Origin: Saccoglossus kowalevskii
Lineage: Eukaryota > Hemichordata > Enteropneusta > Harrimaniidae
Length of the DNA: 64,000 bases
Reading direction: 5' to 3'
NCBI RefSeq assembly: GCF_000003605.2
Contig: NW_003158226.1
Location: 251,556-315,555 of the forward strand
Shown: positions 1 to 55,302 of the stretch, piece by piece
How the letters are laid out: every line of letters starts with the position of its first letter
How positions within the stretch are numbered: the stretch's first letter is position 1
Notes under the pieces: model-generated
Databases searched by the model: none
What the model was told of the DNA's origin: nothing
The model's input: only the letters and a program-made list of their open reading frames with translations
Made by a program: the position numbers and the translations under genes

Positions 1-690
1 ATGCTAGCCACAATACATTACATTGCCACACTAGCCACATTACATTACATTACATTGCCACGCTAGCCACATTACTTTACAATACATTGTCACGCTAGCC
101 ACATTACATTACATTACATTGCCACGCTAGCCACATTACATTACATTACATTGCCACACTAGCCACATTACATTACATTGCCACACTAGCCACATTACAT
201 TGCATTACATTGCCACGCTAGTCACAATACATTACATTACATTGCCACGCTAGCCACATTACATTACATTACATTGCCACACTAGCCACATTACATTACA
301 TTACATTGCCATGCTAGCCACTTTACATTACATTACATTGCCATGCTAGCCACATTACATTGCCACGCTAGCCACATTACATTACATTACATTACATTTC
401 CACACTAGCCACATTACAGTACATTACATTGCCACGCTAGCCACATTACATTACATTGCCACACTAGCCACATTACAGTACATTACATTGCCACGCTAGC
501 CACATTACATTGCCACACTAGCCACATTACATTACATTGCCATGCTAGCCACATTACATTACATTACATTACATTGCTACACTAGCCACATTACATTACA
601 TTGCCATGCTAGCCACATTACATTACATTGCCACGCTAGCCACATTACATTACATTACATTACATTGCCATGCTAGCCACAATACATTGT
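1..690. repeat. Minisatellite with variable pentamer tails
   Basis: About 23 copies of a core CCACGCTAGCCAC (variants CACACTAGCC, CATGCTAGCC) separated by one to four copies of the pentamer acatt. The core is nearly constant while the pentamer number varies, so unit length steps by 5 bp. It starts at or before the window edge. Confidence 0.95.
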
Positions 691-899
691 AGTTGTTTAT
701 CATCACAGACAATTGAACTTTATTTTTATTAATAATTTTCTTATGTATTGTTATTGTGATGTCATATCTATACTGTCCAATGGTAAAACATATTGTATGA
801 ATACACAATACATAACAATAATAATAAACATAATAATAAATCGTTTAATCTTCACAAAGAAAAATTTTGCAAAAGTCACTGAAACCCTGTGTTTCGCTG

Positions 900-1133
900 T
901 TAACCTTTTCAGAACCAGACTTTCTTTTCAAAATTGTTGTGCACTATTTTCTTATATTTTTCAATAGTTCTGAAAATGAACCCTAATTTGGAGCCAACGA
1001 ACAAAATTTGAGTCAATTTTCAGTTTTTACCCAAATATTTGTCTATTTTTGTCCCAATCTTCTGAAGAAAAGAGCAGACTATAAACGGGACTATTTTGTG
1101 ATTAAAAGAAGAAACTAGTGGTGAAAAGGTTGA
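900..1133. mobile_element. TTAA-flanked short element (piggyBac-type ends suspected)
   Basis: Left end TTAACCTTTTCA at 900, right end TGAAAAGGTTGA at 1133: about 12-bp inverted ends with TTAA (one side TTGA) as flank. The interior shares long stretches with 19231-19471, including ctgaaaatgaaccctaattt and gcagactataaac. TTAA flanks and CC-starting ends are the piggyBac pattern, but there is no transposase, so this is a non-autonomous copy. Confidence 0.6.
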
Positions 1134-1537
1134 TAAATTTTGTGATTTTCACTGTATTTGAAAATATTTGAAGCTGGTAAAATTGAAGCAGTTTACTGTA
1201 TGGCATAACTCTTTTCTCTGCAGGGAAATTAAATCTTATGATTCAGAGATGTACCTGTGATAGTTTGTGTTTTTTTTTATGGTTTTTCAGTTTCAGAAAA
1301 ATAATAAAATGTAACAAAAGTACATTCAAGTTCAATTTTTAAATTTCAATTATTTTTTCTCTTTATATCTATGTTTTTTCTCTCTTATAATAAATTTATG
1401 AACTTGACTTTGTTCATGAGGTGCTTTCTGTGAAGGTTTTTCTCATTAGACTTGTGCTGTCATCAAGGTATTTTTAACTAAACAAACGAGGAATGTATAA
1501 TACGGAATACATTGCTGTTTTCGTGCTTACATTGAAT

Positions 1538-1853
1538 GTTTAAAGCGTGGTGGTCACCGCGCCGCGCTGTGCATGTGCGACATTTGTGTTGATAAACATT
1601 GATTTTCCCACAATCCAATGTGCTCTTCAAATGGAAATCACAAGTATGAGGTTTGACCTGGGCACGACTTGCACTGATTACCGCCGGCGACTCATTCGAT
1701 ACCTTCCAATCACCTAAAATTACTTTATTGAAGCTTGGAATCGTCTCAGTTTGTACTCGCTGATCTTCGCAAAAGTCAAAGTCGCCATCTTTGTTTGTAT
1801 GAGGCCCATATATCTCGTGCATGCGTGGCGCGACGACTACCGCACTTTAATTA
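1538..1853. mobile_element. Short element with GGTGGTC..GCGC inverted ends
   Basis: Left end ttaaagcgtggtggtcaccg, right end ggcgcgacgactaccgcact followed by ttaa. The ends are imperfect inverted repeats beside TTAA. Related copies or fragments lie at 54577-54650 and 57961-58085. A 114-codon minus-strand ORF inside it is probably a passenger of the repeat. Confidence 0.55.
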
Positions 1854-2031
1854 GCATTCTGATTCACATACTGATTTGCATAAACTTGGTGTATGGATTT
1901 TTGAATTTATTTATTTCATCTGTGTGATATTGAAATAAATGTTGTATTTTATTGATATTGAATTTAGCTTTTCAATTTCACCGTTGTCTTTTGTGTGACC
2001 TCTTAGAATCATGTCTGTTCAAACTTGCATA

Positions 2032-2160
2032 CTGTGAAATACTTTATTTTAGCTGGAATTAATTTTCACTGAAAAATCATTTTGGGTGTTTTGTATGGAA
2101 TTTATTTTCACTGATTTTTGATGAGTTGAATGTGAAATATAGAAAAAACAGTATATTTGT
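2032..2160. mobile_element. Partial MITE, TA family
   Basis: Starts TA-CTGTGAAATACTTTATT, the left end of the 208-bp MITE at 4179-4386 and 24586-24793, and continues through its middle (tttttgatgagttgaatgtg), then loses similarity. One inverted arm is missing. Confidence 0.7.
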
Positions 2161-3175
2161 GTGAAAACTCAGGTTGATAATCAGGGATTAATATATTATA
2201 TTGGCTCCACTCTAATTTGTATGAGTCTAAAATGTTCTACAGTGAATTTCATAAAGGCGTGGATTTTTGTTTACATAAAATATTTATAAAATTTCAAATG
2301 ACTACTTTTGAAAACAACTTGACCAATCACAATACAGGAAACCTGCAAAGACTCATGGGTAATGGTGTTACCTAATGGCTTTTACAGCGAAAAAAGCACA
2401 TTCTTTCTATTTACATAAAGCATGAGTCTCTTCAAAGATAATTCTTTTATAAATATTTAATAAATTTTTATAAAAAACTTATTCACGCCTTTATGAAATA
2501 AACTTTCATATCAAAAAATTTAGCGTGCAGTAGCAGTCACTGATGTGGTGCAGGCATCGTATTGTTACAAGACTCTTGGAAGAAAAAAAGTGTAAATGAA
2601 ATGTAAAATGTAAATAAAAAAATGCAGCGTTTTTCAGACATATTATTGGACATATGTCATTGATGTTTATTTTCAGTATAAATTTTATGGATGTCATTTT
2701 CCATTGTCACTCCCAATAAAATATTATTTTGATGTATTTTTGTGTGTGTATTTAATTAATTGAAATAACACCCAAATGTGGAGGTGATTTCAAACCGTAT
2801 TGCATGCTCTGTATGCCAAAACCATGTATGGCTACATGAACATTATTAGAATTAGTTCTGATCTACTTTCTGCAAATTATTAAACATTGTACAAGCCTTT
2901 TTTCAGTCTGTAGTAAAGCAAAAAAAGCATAATATTAATTTTATAAGTATCTTGATGAAATAAACAAATTATGTGATCTAATGTCATTACACAAAACCTG
3001 TGAGATGTGCATGAGAGCCGTTAAGAATATAGTGATTTTAAACTGATATGCAAATGAGCTAATTAATATGCAGTGATTTGTTCCAAGTTACATAATGAAT
3101 TGATCATTTCATGTTTCTGTGTCACATAGTATTTTTGTTTGAATTTATAAGTTTTCACCATTTTGTTTTTAGTAC

Positions 3176-3306
3176 TTATCCTTTTCCCCACCAGACTTTC
3201 TTGCCCAAATTTTTCAGTACTTTTTTTTTTTTTGTATTCTTCAATATTTCTGAAAATGAACCCTAATTTTGGATGAAAAGAAGGAACAGGTGGTGAAAAG
3301 ATTTTA
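3176..3306. mobile_element. Internally deleted TTAA-type element
   Basis: Left ccttttccccaccagacttt and right aggtggtgaaaag correspond to the ends of the 900-1133 and 19231-19471 copies, and the middle keeps ctgaaaatgaaccctaattt. The second half of the element's interior is absent. Confidence 0.6.
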
Positions 3307-3962
3307 AAACAACTAAGACAATCCAAGTATTCATTTGATATCACAACAAATCTTTTCAAGTAAATCTTTGTCTTTGAAGTGTGAAGTCGCTTGGTGATAA
3401 TTTGATCGCCATGCACAAACCTTGAACCAGCCTACAGCATTACTGATGTAATGGAACTAGCACACCTGCTTGAAACCGACAAATCATCTTTTCAATATAT
3501 AAATATATATATGAATGTATTTAGTTAATTAGTAACAAATTTAAAATCAACAATTCAATTTTCCTACCACCTGTGTTTTTCTCAAAGCATTTTCAGCCAC
3601 CATTACTCTAAACATGCATTTACAATATTTTTGATAAATATTCATATGAAAACTGTATATGTATATTACATTTCAGGTAGTCTGTAGTCACTGCGATTAC
3701 AATTTTGTATAATTAATTCCCTGTCTGTTATTCCATTTAAAACTGTTATTTAGGGTTTGACCATTAGAAATTCTGGAGACTGATGGCAGATTTAAAAAAA
3801 AAAAATTCCAACGAAAAAAATCAAGGAAAAAAAACGTGACATCAATAGCAGAAAAAAGAATCTGCTTGTCTGGATCTTGGAGAAAAAAATACAGCAAATT
3901 CATCATGGAAAACAAGAGTTTAGCACAAAACTAAGTGAAGGAAAAAGCATTGCTTTTCAAAA

Positions 3963-6013
3963 CAGACACCTCCATTATTGTCTTGTGAATCTTCTGAGTG
4001 GCCATAATGTGTTACATTCATTGTATCCCTAGACAGGTGGTTTGTACTGAGTTAGAGCGCCATCTATGGCTAATTGTACTATGATATTTCCTTTTGTTTT
4101 TATACATGTTTTGATTGCATTTGTTGATTTTCGCTGGTTCCTGGCGTCCCTTGAGGATGGCAAGTAAGATAACTAGTACTGTAGAATACTTTATTTTCGC
4201 TTGGAATTTATTTACGCTATTTTCGCTGAAGGGATGATTCCGTGAAAATAAAATCCAGCGAATATACTTTTTTTCCTATATTTCACATTAATCTCATCAA
4301 AAATCAGTGAAAATAAATTCCAAGCAAAACGCCCAAAAAGCCTTTTCAGCGAAAATTAATTCCAGCGAAAATAAAGTATTCCACAGTATCACCATATTCT
4401 AACTCAAAGTCACGTGACTCAGTGACATAATTTAAAATCATTCCAAGTTTCGTTCTGCGTAAACGTGTCTGTAAAAATACCGAAATAAAACCATGCCCAT
4501 TCACTTTGCCTGCTTAGACTGTTATGTTATTTCTCACTATTTGTGTAACAAAAGATACAGTTTTATGTTTACGAGAGTAAAAGGAAAACCCCGCTTTATA
4601 TATAAAAAAAACGTGCTGAAGTCAGGTAACCAAGGGAAATAGAACAAGGAACGAGAACGTGATGACCCAATCAGAATGCTGTAATCATTACTATTTCCCG
4701 TTCTCTTGTGGCTAGGTGCGCCATGACACTTGAGGCGGGAACCAACCAATTGTTGATTATCTTGATTGATACTAATGAGTTGATCTTAAAAGAAAATAAG
4801 TCGGCCATTTGAAGTCTGAAATGTATTCTGTTTCATGGTGTTTATTCTCTACATTTTATTTGTTCTGAATGTGCTAGCATTTCTTTTCTGCAACGGTTTG
4901 CATGCAATATTTTCCCCCTTCCTTTGCCTAGCTTACAATTTGTATTCAACATACCCTAAAATTTACAAATTTAGTTTGAAAAGTTTGGTAGTGTGGCCCC
5001 ACTGAGTCTGTTAAATCTTTTCACAAGACTGTGAATAAGTTTAGAGGATGTGTGTAAATAAAATTATTTGATATTACTGAGTGTAATTTATCGCAAATAT
5101 ATGAACGCGTTTTGCAGCTTTAGTTGTACATGAATTTGCAATTTGTTGTACGTCACTTGGTCATGTGATTTTGAGCCAGAATATGGCAATACTATAAGTT
5201 ATCCTACTTGTCATCAGTGCCATTCTCAAGGAACGCCGGGAACCAGCAAAAATCAACAATTGATACCAAATCATGTATAAAAAGTTATCGTTATTACCAT
5301 GTGGATACATATAATTTTTCAAGTTATTTAACCATAACTTCGCTTCATTTTATCAGATTTATTTCATTGTTGTATGTAATTATCAGTGTTTATTATCTCA
5401 AGTTATGTTATCAAGATTGAGTAGTTGTAGTCAAAGTTTCTATAGATTTATGCTGTTTTCGTGACGCAAAGAAACACACTTCGGCCTGTATTCAGCCATT
5501 TCTATCAGTTTACATAAGTGTGTTCTCTCTGATTGGCTCAATTAAAACAATCGATCATATTAATTGATGCCAAGGATTAAAATACTAAAGTGTGAATCCA
5601 CCCTTTGTCTTTCAATAGACAAAGAGTGATAATTAAGACAGACTTCATCCTTTGTACTCCAAGTGATACATTGTTCTCAATCCTCCTAGCGTATGTAGTT
5701 TTTCAACTAGCTTTATTTCGTTCCTGTACAACTGAATAAATGTGTATTCACCATTAGAACATTACACATACCGTCTACTGCTTGATGTATCTACACTATA
5801 TCTGGTGAGATTTAAAGATCCCATACTGTTTGTGGCAGTTTCCCCCACAAAAACAAAAGGAAATATTATAGTACAATTAGCCATAGATGGCGCTCTAACT
5901 CAGTGTACAAACCTCCTGTCAATGGATATAATGACATTATGGACAATGGACATAACACATTATGGCCACTCAGAAGATTCACAAGACAATAAAGGAGGTG
6001 TATGTTTTGAAAT
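3963..6013. repeat. Inverted-repeat element about 2 kb, arms 3963-4440 and 5145-6013
   Basis: 3963-4100 and 5848-6013 are inverted copies (both include gagcgccatctatggctaat). 4115-4440 and 5145-5260 are also inverted copies, interrupted on the left by a MITE. The right arm has about 590 bp not found on the left. No protein is encoded. It reads as a long foldback element or as two inverted insertions of one repeat. Confidence 0.8.
4179..4386. mobile_element. 208-bp palindromic MITE, TA target duplication
   Basis: Inverted ends CTGTAGAATACTTTATTT and AAATAAAGTATTCCACAG flank an AT-rich middle; TA sits on both sides. The inverted copy of the host sequence at 5190-5191 has a single TA and no insert, which confirms the insertion and its TA duplication. 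TA targets suggest a Tc1/mariner-type partner transposase. Confidence 0.88.
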
Positions 6014-6060
6014 GCAATGCTTTGTTATAAAATAATGGTGAATCAAAATGTCCAGACATA

Positions 6061-6529
6061 TTTGTGTAATTTATCGCAAATATATAAATAGGGGGGGGGG
6101 CAAGTGTTATTTTCGTTCAACGTAATTGCAATTTTTTTTTTTTCATACAACGTAAATTGAAAAAATAAATTCCGTAATTCTGTAATCACAGGCTAGACTT
6201 ACAATGTAATCAATCAACTATTTTTTCCGTACACTGTAAAAATGTGTCATTTTTCTCGGTACGTACAAGAATTTACATCCAAATAAAAAATCGTAAAGAA
6301 TAATCCAGGGAAATTACATTTCAGAAACTGTAAAACGACTAGATGACACAATTCACTGCAAAATTCAATTTTCACTGTAAACTATAAAAACGTCTTTTTT
6401 TCCTTGTAAATTGTAAAAAGCCCATTTTATTTCCCGTAAAACTGTATCAGCTACCCCCCCCCCTTGCCCTCCCTCTCTATAAACGCTATTTTACATCTTA
6501 GTTGTACATGAATTTGCAATTTGTTGTAG
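6061..6529. repeat. Repeat copy split by a G-rich-ended insertion
   Basis: The segment tgtaatttatcgcaaatata (6064) plus ttagttgtacatgaatttgc (6499) matches 5090-5150, where it is continuous. About 390 bp is inserted, starting GGGGGGGGGGCAAG and ending CTTGCCCTCCC after a run of C, with TATAAA on both sides as a likely target duplication. Confidence 0.7.
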
Positions 6530-7599
6530 TTGATGGCTGGCTACTCCAGCAGCAATTCATGCATTGAAAGTCTGCTCTAATTTGATGGAACTCTTGTTTA
6601 CAGACATTGTTACTGAACTAGTAATGACAATGAATTTTACTCTCGGTGCAACAAAGGTCTTCCTTTCATCGTTATAAATATTTTTAAATGAATCCAAACA
6701 GCCAAGCAACAACCGCAGTGTGAACTGACATCATTTGAAAATGTTCCAGTGTTGTTCCATCGTTCAATAGAAACCTCTGGTTTCAGTTTAAATTGTGAAA
6801 TTTAAAAATATTTATAAAGATTAAGAGAATGCCTTTGATGCAACGAGAGTAATCAGCCATTTGGAATATATTTTCTGATAAATCTAATTCATTGACTTTG
6901 TGACAAAACACTTTTGTTCAAAATTCAAACAAATAAAATATTCATACCTATTTTCCCCATAATGCAATGAGATACTGTTATAAAGAATAGATGGTGTATG
7001 TGAATGCGTTCGGGTTAATGCATTTCCAATTTTCCATGTTTAAAGTACTACATCAAAGTACAATTGTGCCATCTTTAGTTAGCTTATCCGAAAGCAGTTG
7101 TGAGTTGATGACACCAGATGTAAGCTGTGACAAAACCATGCTTTCGATCATGACTTTATCATGTTTCAAATCTATAGTCATACAAATCGATTTGAAAATG
7201 GCCGATTTGTCAAAAATGGTTTTTCATGTCTTCTACATGGTCTAAAATTCTATTGGAAACTCTTACATCCTGTTATAGAAGTTTGCTTGCACACTACAGT
7301 AGTAAGCAAATTTATTGTTTCGAAAACATGGACAATAATATTTGAGGGTATTTATGTGGCTCTGTTTTAACAAATGCAGTAGCAGTACGGTAGTCATTAT
7401 ATCTATTATCAGTTGTCATTGTTACTTTCTGAGGTACTTTCATAATCAACATAGTTTTTTTTTTTTTTTTTAAATATGTTTTTGTTCCCGGCAACAGTTC
7501 TGGACATTGAATGTCACTGTTGTCTCTTCTGACTTTTTTTTTTGTATGTGCATCTTGGAAGTGCTGACATATAGTGCATTTTGGCCACAGAAGCCATAT

Positions 7600-7880
7600 T
7601 CATGTTTTGGGACTACACACATGACAGAGCTGTGTGGCCATCTCTCTATTTAATGGCAATTTAATGCGCTATCCTGGCGTCAACCAGGCTCAGTCGAACA
7701 CAAGCATGCGGATCTTAATCAAGGTTCCCCCAAAGTCGCATTCATTAGTGAATGAATCTCGGCTAGTGGAATTGGCCTTCCCATTGAGTTTTGGTATTCA
7801 GCCTAAGGTAGGATTTGAACTTGGGTCTACCAATCATAAGTCTGATGCAACAACCACTATGCTACCTGTGATCGGTCAAT
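7600..7880 (-). mobile_element. tRNA-derived SINE
   Basis: On the minus strand a polymerase III promoter is visible: A box TAGCATAGTGGTT at 7864-7852 and B box AAGTTCAAATCC at 7822-7811, about 30 nt apart, as in a tRNA. A non-tRNA body follows to about 7600. It cannot be a functional tRNA, because the cloverleaf arms are not maintained. Confidence 0.65.
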
Positions 7881-10609
7881 CAATCAACATAGTTTTAGAG
7901 AAGCACCCAGTGGTACTTTCTGAAATCATCTAAATAGTATGCAGCTTTATGTGGCAAGCTGCTCTGGTCTTGCACACTGATTTCTGACTATCAAAGAATG
8001 CGAAAACGTGCACAAACATTTACACAACACTCATAAATCCTCAGCAGAAAAAAATAAGGAACATCACACTGTGGGATGACGGCTACTATCAAAACCACAG
8101 AATAACAAACACATACACACAGATACTTGAGAAATAATGTCATACATAAATTAATAATTTTATTAATTAGCATATCTTTACAACAGTCATCCATGGAAAT
8201 GAAAACAACTTTGTTTCATAAACACAGAAAAAATAAATATATACATAATAACAAATACAGTGTAAGAAGCTGGTGATAAGACAGCAGTGTTTTAAGCTAC
8301 TGATACTTATGCAAATTAACTCATTAGTTATGCAAAATTATGCAGAGAATCAACAGCATATTGATCTAGTATTGCCACGAGTTTCTATGAGTAACTTAAC
8401 GCTGTCTCAATAGCGCCCTCACAGACAAAGTGTCCATCATGGCGATAAAGATACACACAGACGGGGACTGAGCACCTAGAGCAGAGATATAATTTCAGAT
8501 CATCAATGACTGAGAAGTGTTATCTAGAGATAATTTATCAAAAGTCAACAGTGGTTTTGTGAAATGAAAAAAACACAATTACCAAGTCATAACTGTATTG
8601 TGATCACAATCAGCTATGCAAATGAACTAACGAATAAAAGAAGCACAGAATTTACACATGTAGCTAAAATCAACTATGATAGTTTCACATGAATCAGTAA
8701 TATAACATCAAAAATGCAGACAGAAATGTAGAGCATTCAATTACTCGGTGATCATCATCTACATAGACAATTATAAAACATATCAAACTTCCTTTGATCT
8801 GACAACTCTTATTAGCATTGCAATCAATCACTAGTAACGTAATTAAAAACGATTTCAAACTATTAATTAGTTGAAATTTGAAATGAATCAATAATTTATA
8901 ATATTATTTTCTAGATTTAAAAAAGCAGTGATCCATTTACGGTGCAGATACAAACACATTAGAGACACAAATAGATTCAACCAATCAGAGTTGATGTCTA
9001 CGCATAATTGATAGATATGATGGATGGCAGCAATGGACAGAATTAGGTTTGATTACTCTGTGCACTAGAACAAGAAAGTATCACCAGATTCAGTAATTTT
9101 TCCATCCTTTTTTTCTTATTTCAGTGAAGTGCCAGTCTCTTTAATTATTATTGCTGTAGATCTAGAGACTGCATAACCAAAGACAAAGCTACCAGGTCTT
9201 AAAAGATTCCTGTCAAAAAACTGATTCAGCTGCTTCATATAAAATTGTCAATAAAATTTACAATCATAAAAAGTAAAGCATACTCAGTTGTGGATGCTGA
9301 ATGATGTTACAGTGATGAAAAAAAGGCAGAATATTTTGACAAATACAATTTTTTTCACAGGAATTTATGAACAAGACATCGAGATTTTTAGTACACATTG
9401 CACATAGTGGATATTTAGTAAACTATGTTGCCCATAGCACCATTGGTGGGCACAACGATATTGATAAATGGCAGTCTTCATATAAAAAGTAAGTTTTTCG
9501 GCATAGGGCACTCTTCACTATAAGGAAGAAATTTACTGACAGTGTATAAAAAATTTCCCAATCCAAGTCATGAAACAGACAAATTGCTTGGACATGGTTT
9601 CTTGATTGACTGCTTGGCAGTGATGTTTGTAAAACGTAACTTTCACAAGTACCAAATAAATAAATACAGTTGTAGAATGTCTTGGACTCAAAAATATTTA
9701 AATAAAATCTTTTAAATCTTTGCAGCAATTTGTTTCCACATAAATAAATAGGAATATTACACAATATTGTTTTACAATCCTCGGGCATTTGATTATTTTC
9801 AAAATAAATTATTTCAAATTTTTTTTTGCAAAATTAGATGCAAATTAGTCTATTACACTTTCAAAACTTTTTGATTTTAACTCAACTGATTGCACATGCA
9901 CGGGTATAGTAAACCAACCCAATAATGAAAGAATGGTTTATTAAATTTATATGTGGGCTTGAATGCTGTATTCAATATGCGAGGGTTAACAATGAGAAAA
10001 AAAAGTACTAAATTACAATATTAATAGGCTATTTTGTAACAACAAAAACTCTGTTCCAGTAATGTTACACTTCCCAATGTAGCAGTCCACTGAATTTCTT
10101 GCTGCAGGAGTCTGGGATTATGTAGTGTCGTATAAGGCAACAATAATAAATTCAGTTCAGGATAAACAGCAGAGATAATCCAAAAAGTCAGTCCGCTTAT
10201 AGGGTCACAGTTTACCTTGTCAGGAACTGCAAAGCTGAGTATACCAGAGTATTAACATCATGTGGTGAGCTGGCAGTGTTGTTATAGGGGATACGGCTCC
10301 CCAGTACTGAGGGGTCTAGTCAATGTTACCTTGTGTGTTTTAATGTTCACAGATCTTGAAGCCACGTATATATCCATACATATCGAATGCATCTTTGTAC
10401 ATGGGTCCTAGATTATTTCAGACACACAATGTTTTTATGTCGCATGCAGGTCACTGATTCCCATCTTCTGAACATACAAGTTATGTTTCCAAATTATGTT
10501 GCCAATGTTGTCCTAGTTACAATCTTGTTTTCCAACAGGTACATTTCTATCACACACAAATGTTGGTGAATCCAGCGAATCTTTCATGTTCTTTGTTCCA
10601 TGTACATAT

Positions 10610-10910
10610 CCATCATGTATCCTTCTCTTAGTTTATGTACATTCATGTCACATATATCTTTGCAGTCTGCAGCATTACATCCCACAGTATGTTGCACATA
10701 ATCCATAGTTTATGTACTGTCATGTGTCACATACATATATGCACATTACCTCCCACAGTATGTTGCACATAATCCATAGTTTATGTACAAACATGTCACA
10801 TACATCTCTGCAACATTACCTCCCACAGTATGTTGCACATAATCCATAGTTTATGTACAGTCATGTGTCACATACATCTCTGCAGCAATAATGTATGTTG
10901 CACATAGTCT
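10610..10910. repeat. Tandem repeat of about 70 bp in the 3' UTR
   Basis: Units start with cccacagtatgttgcacata at 10681, 10753 and 10823 (spacing 72 and 70), with decayed partial units on either side. They share the core ccatagtttatgtac and end in gtcacatacat. On the sense strand, units carry repeated ATGTGAC and TGTGGGA words. Confidence 0.9.
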
Positions 10911-11128
10911 TCCTACATCACATGTATTCTTCATAATGCCTACTGGTATGTACCAACATAATGTCACATAAAATGAGTCCACATAAATACACATAAGCTC
11001 AACATAAAATTCACATAAATATACACCATATGTCACATCATGGAGAATATATTTCAGTATTCTAAGGTTTTTCAAGAACGTTGAAGCGTACGCTAAACTA
11101 TTTACATAAATTTTAAATTGTTTTGTGA

Positions 11129-11178
11129 NNNNNNNNNNNNNNNNNNNNNNNNNNNNNNNNNNNNNNNNNNNNNNNNNN
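11129..11178. other. Assembly gap of exactly 50 N with duplicated flanks
   Basis: A run of 50 N. The 23 bases before it (11096-11118) and after it (11182-11204) are the same, both reading aactatttacataaatttt and three more bases. This suggests that the two contigs overlap and the gap is false, or that a short repeat broke the assembly. It lies about 100 bp below the Dscam stop codon. Confidence 0.95.
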
Positions 11179-11275
11179 GCTAACTATTTACATAAATTTT
11201 AAATGTTTGTGTGTTTTGCTACACTATCGTGTACTCTCTCTGTAGCCTTTTGGATGTCTCTTAACATTGGTTCTG

Positions 11276-55302
<44,027 letters not shown>

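Larger units (their letters stand above)
691..8139. other. Downstream region without recognisable genes, rich in short mobile elements
   Basis: No ORF here resembles a known protein. The stretch is mostly AT-rich DNA interrupted by the repeats listed separately: two TTAA-type elements, one GGTGGTC-type element, TA-type MITEs, a large inverted-repeat element with a nested insertion, and a tRNA-type SINE. Part of it may be further 3' UTR if a distal polyadenylation site is used. Confidence 0.6.
8140..11275 (-). other. Probable 3' UTR and polyadenylation region
   Basis: About 3.1 kb below the stop without a recognisable exon, AT-rich. Sense-strand polyadenylation hexamers seen are ATTAAA at 10339-10344, AATAAA at 9937-9942 and AATAAA at 8159-8164. 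Sequence alone does not tell which one is used, so the lower limit is only a guess. The region holds a tandem repeat and an N gap. Confidence 0.35.
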
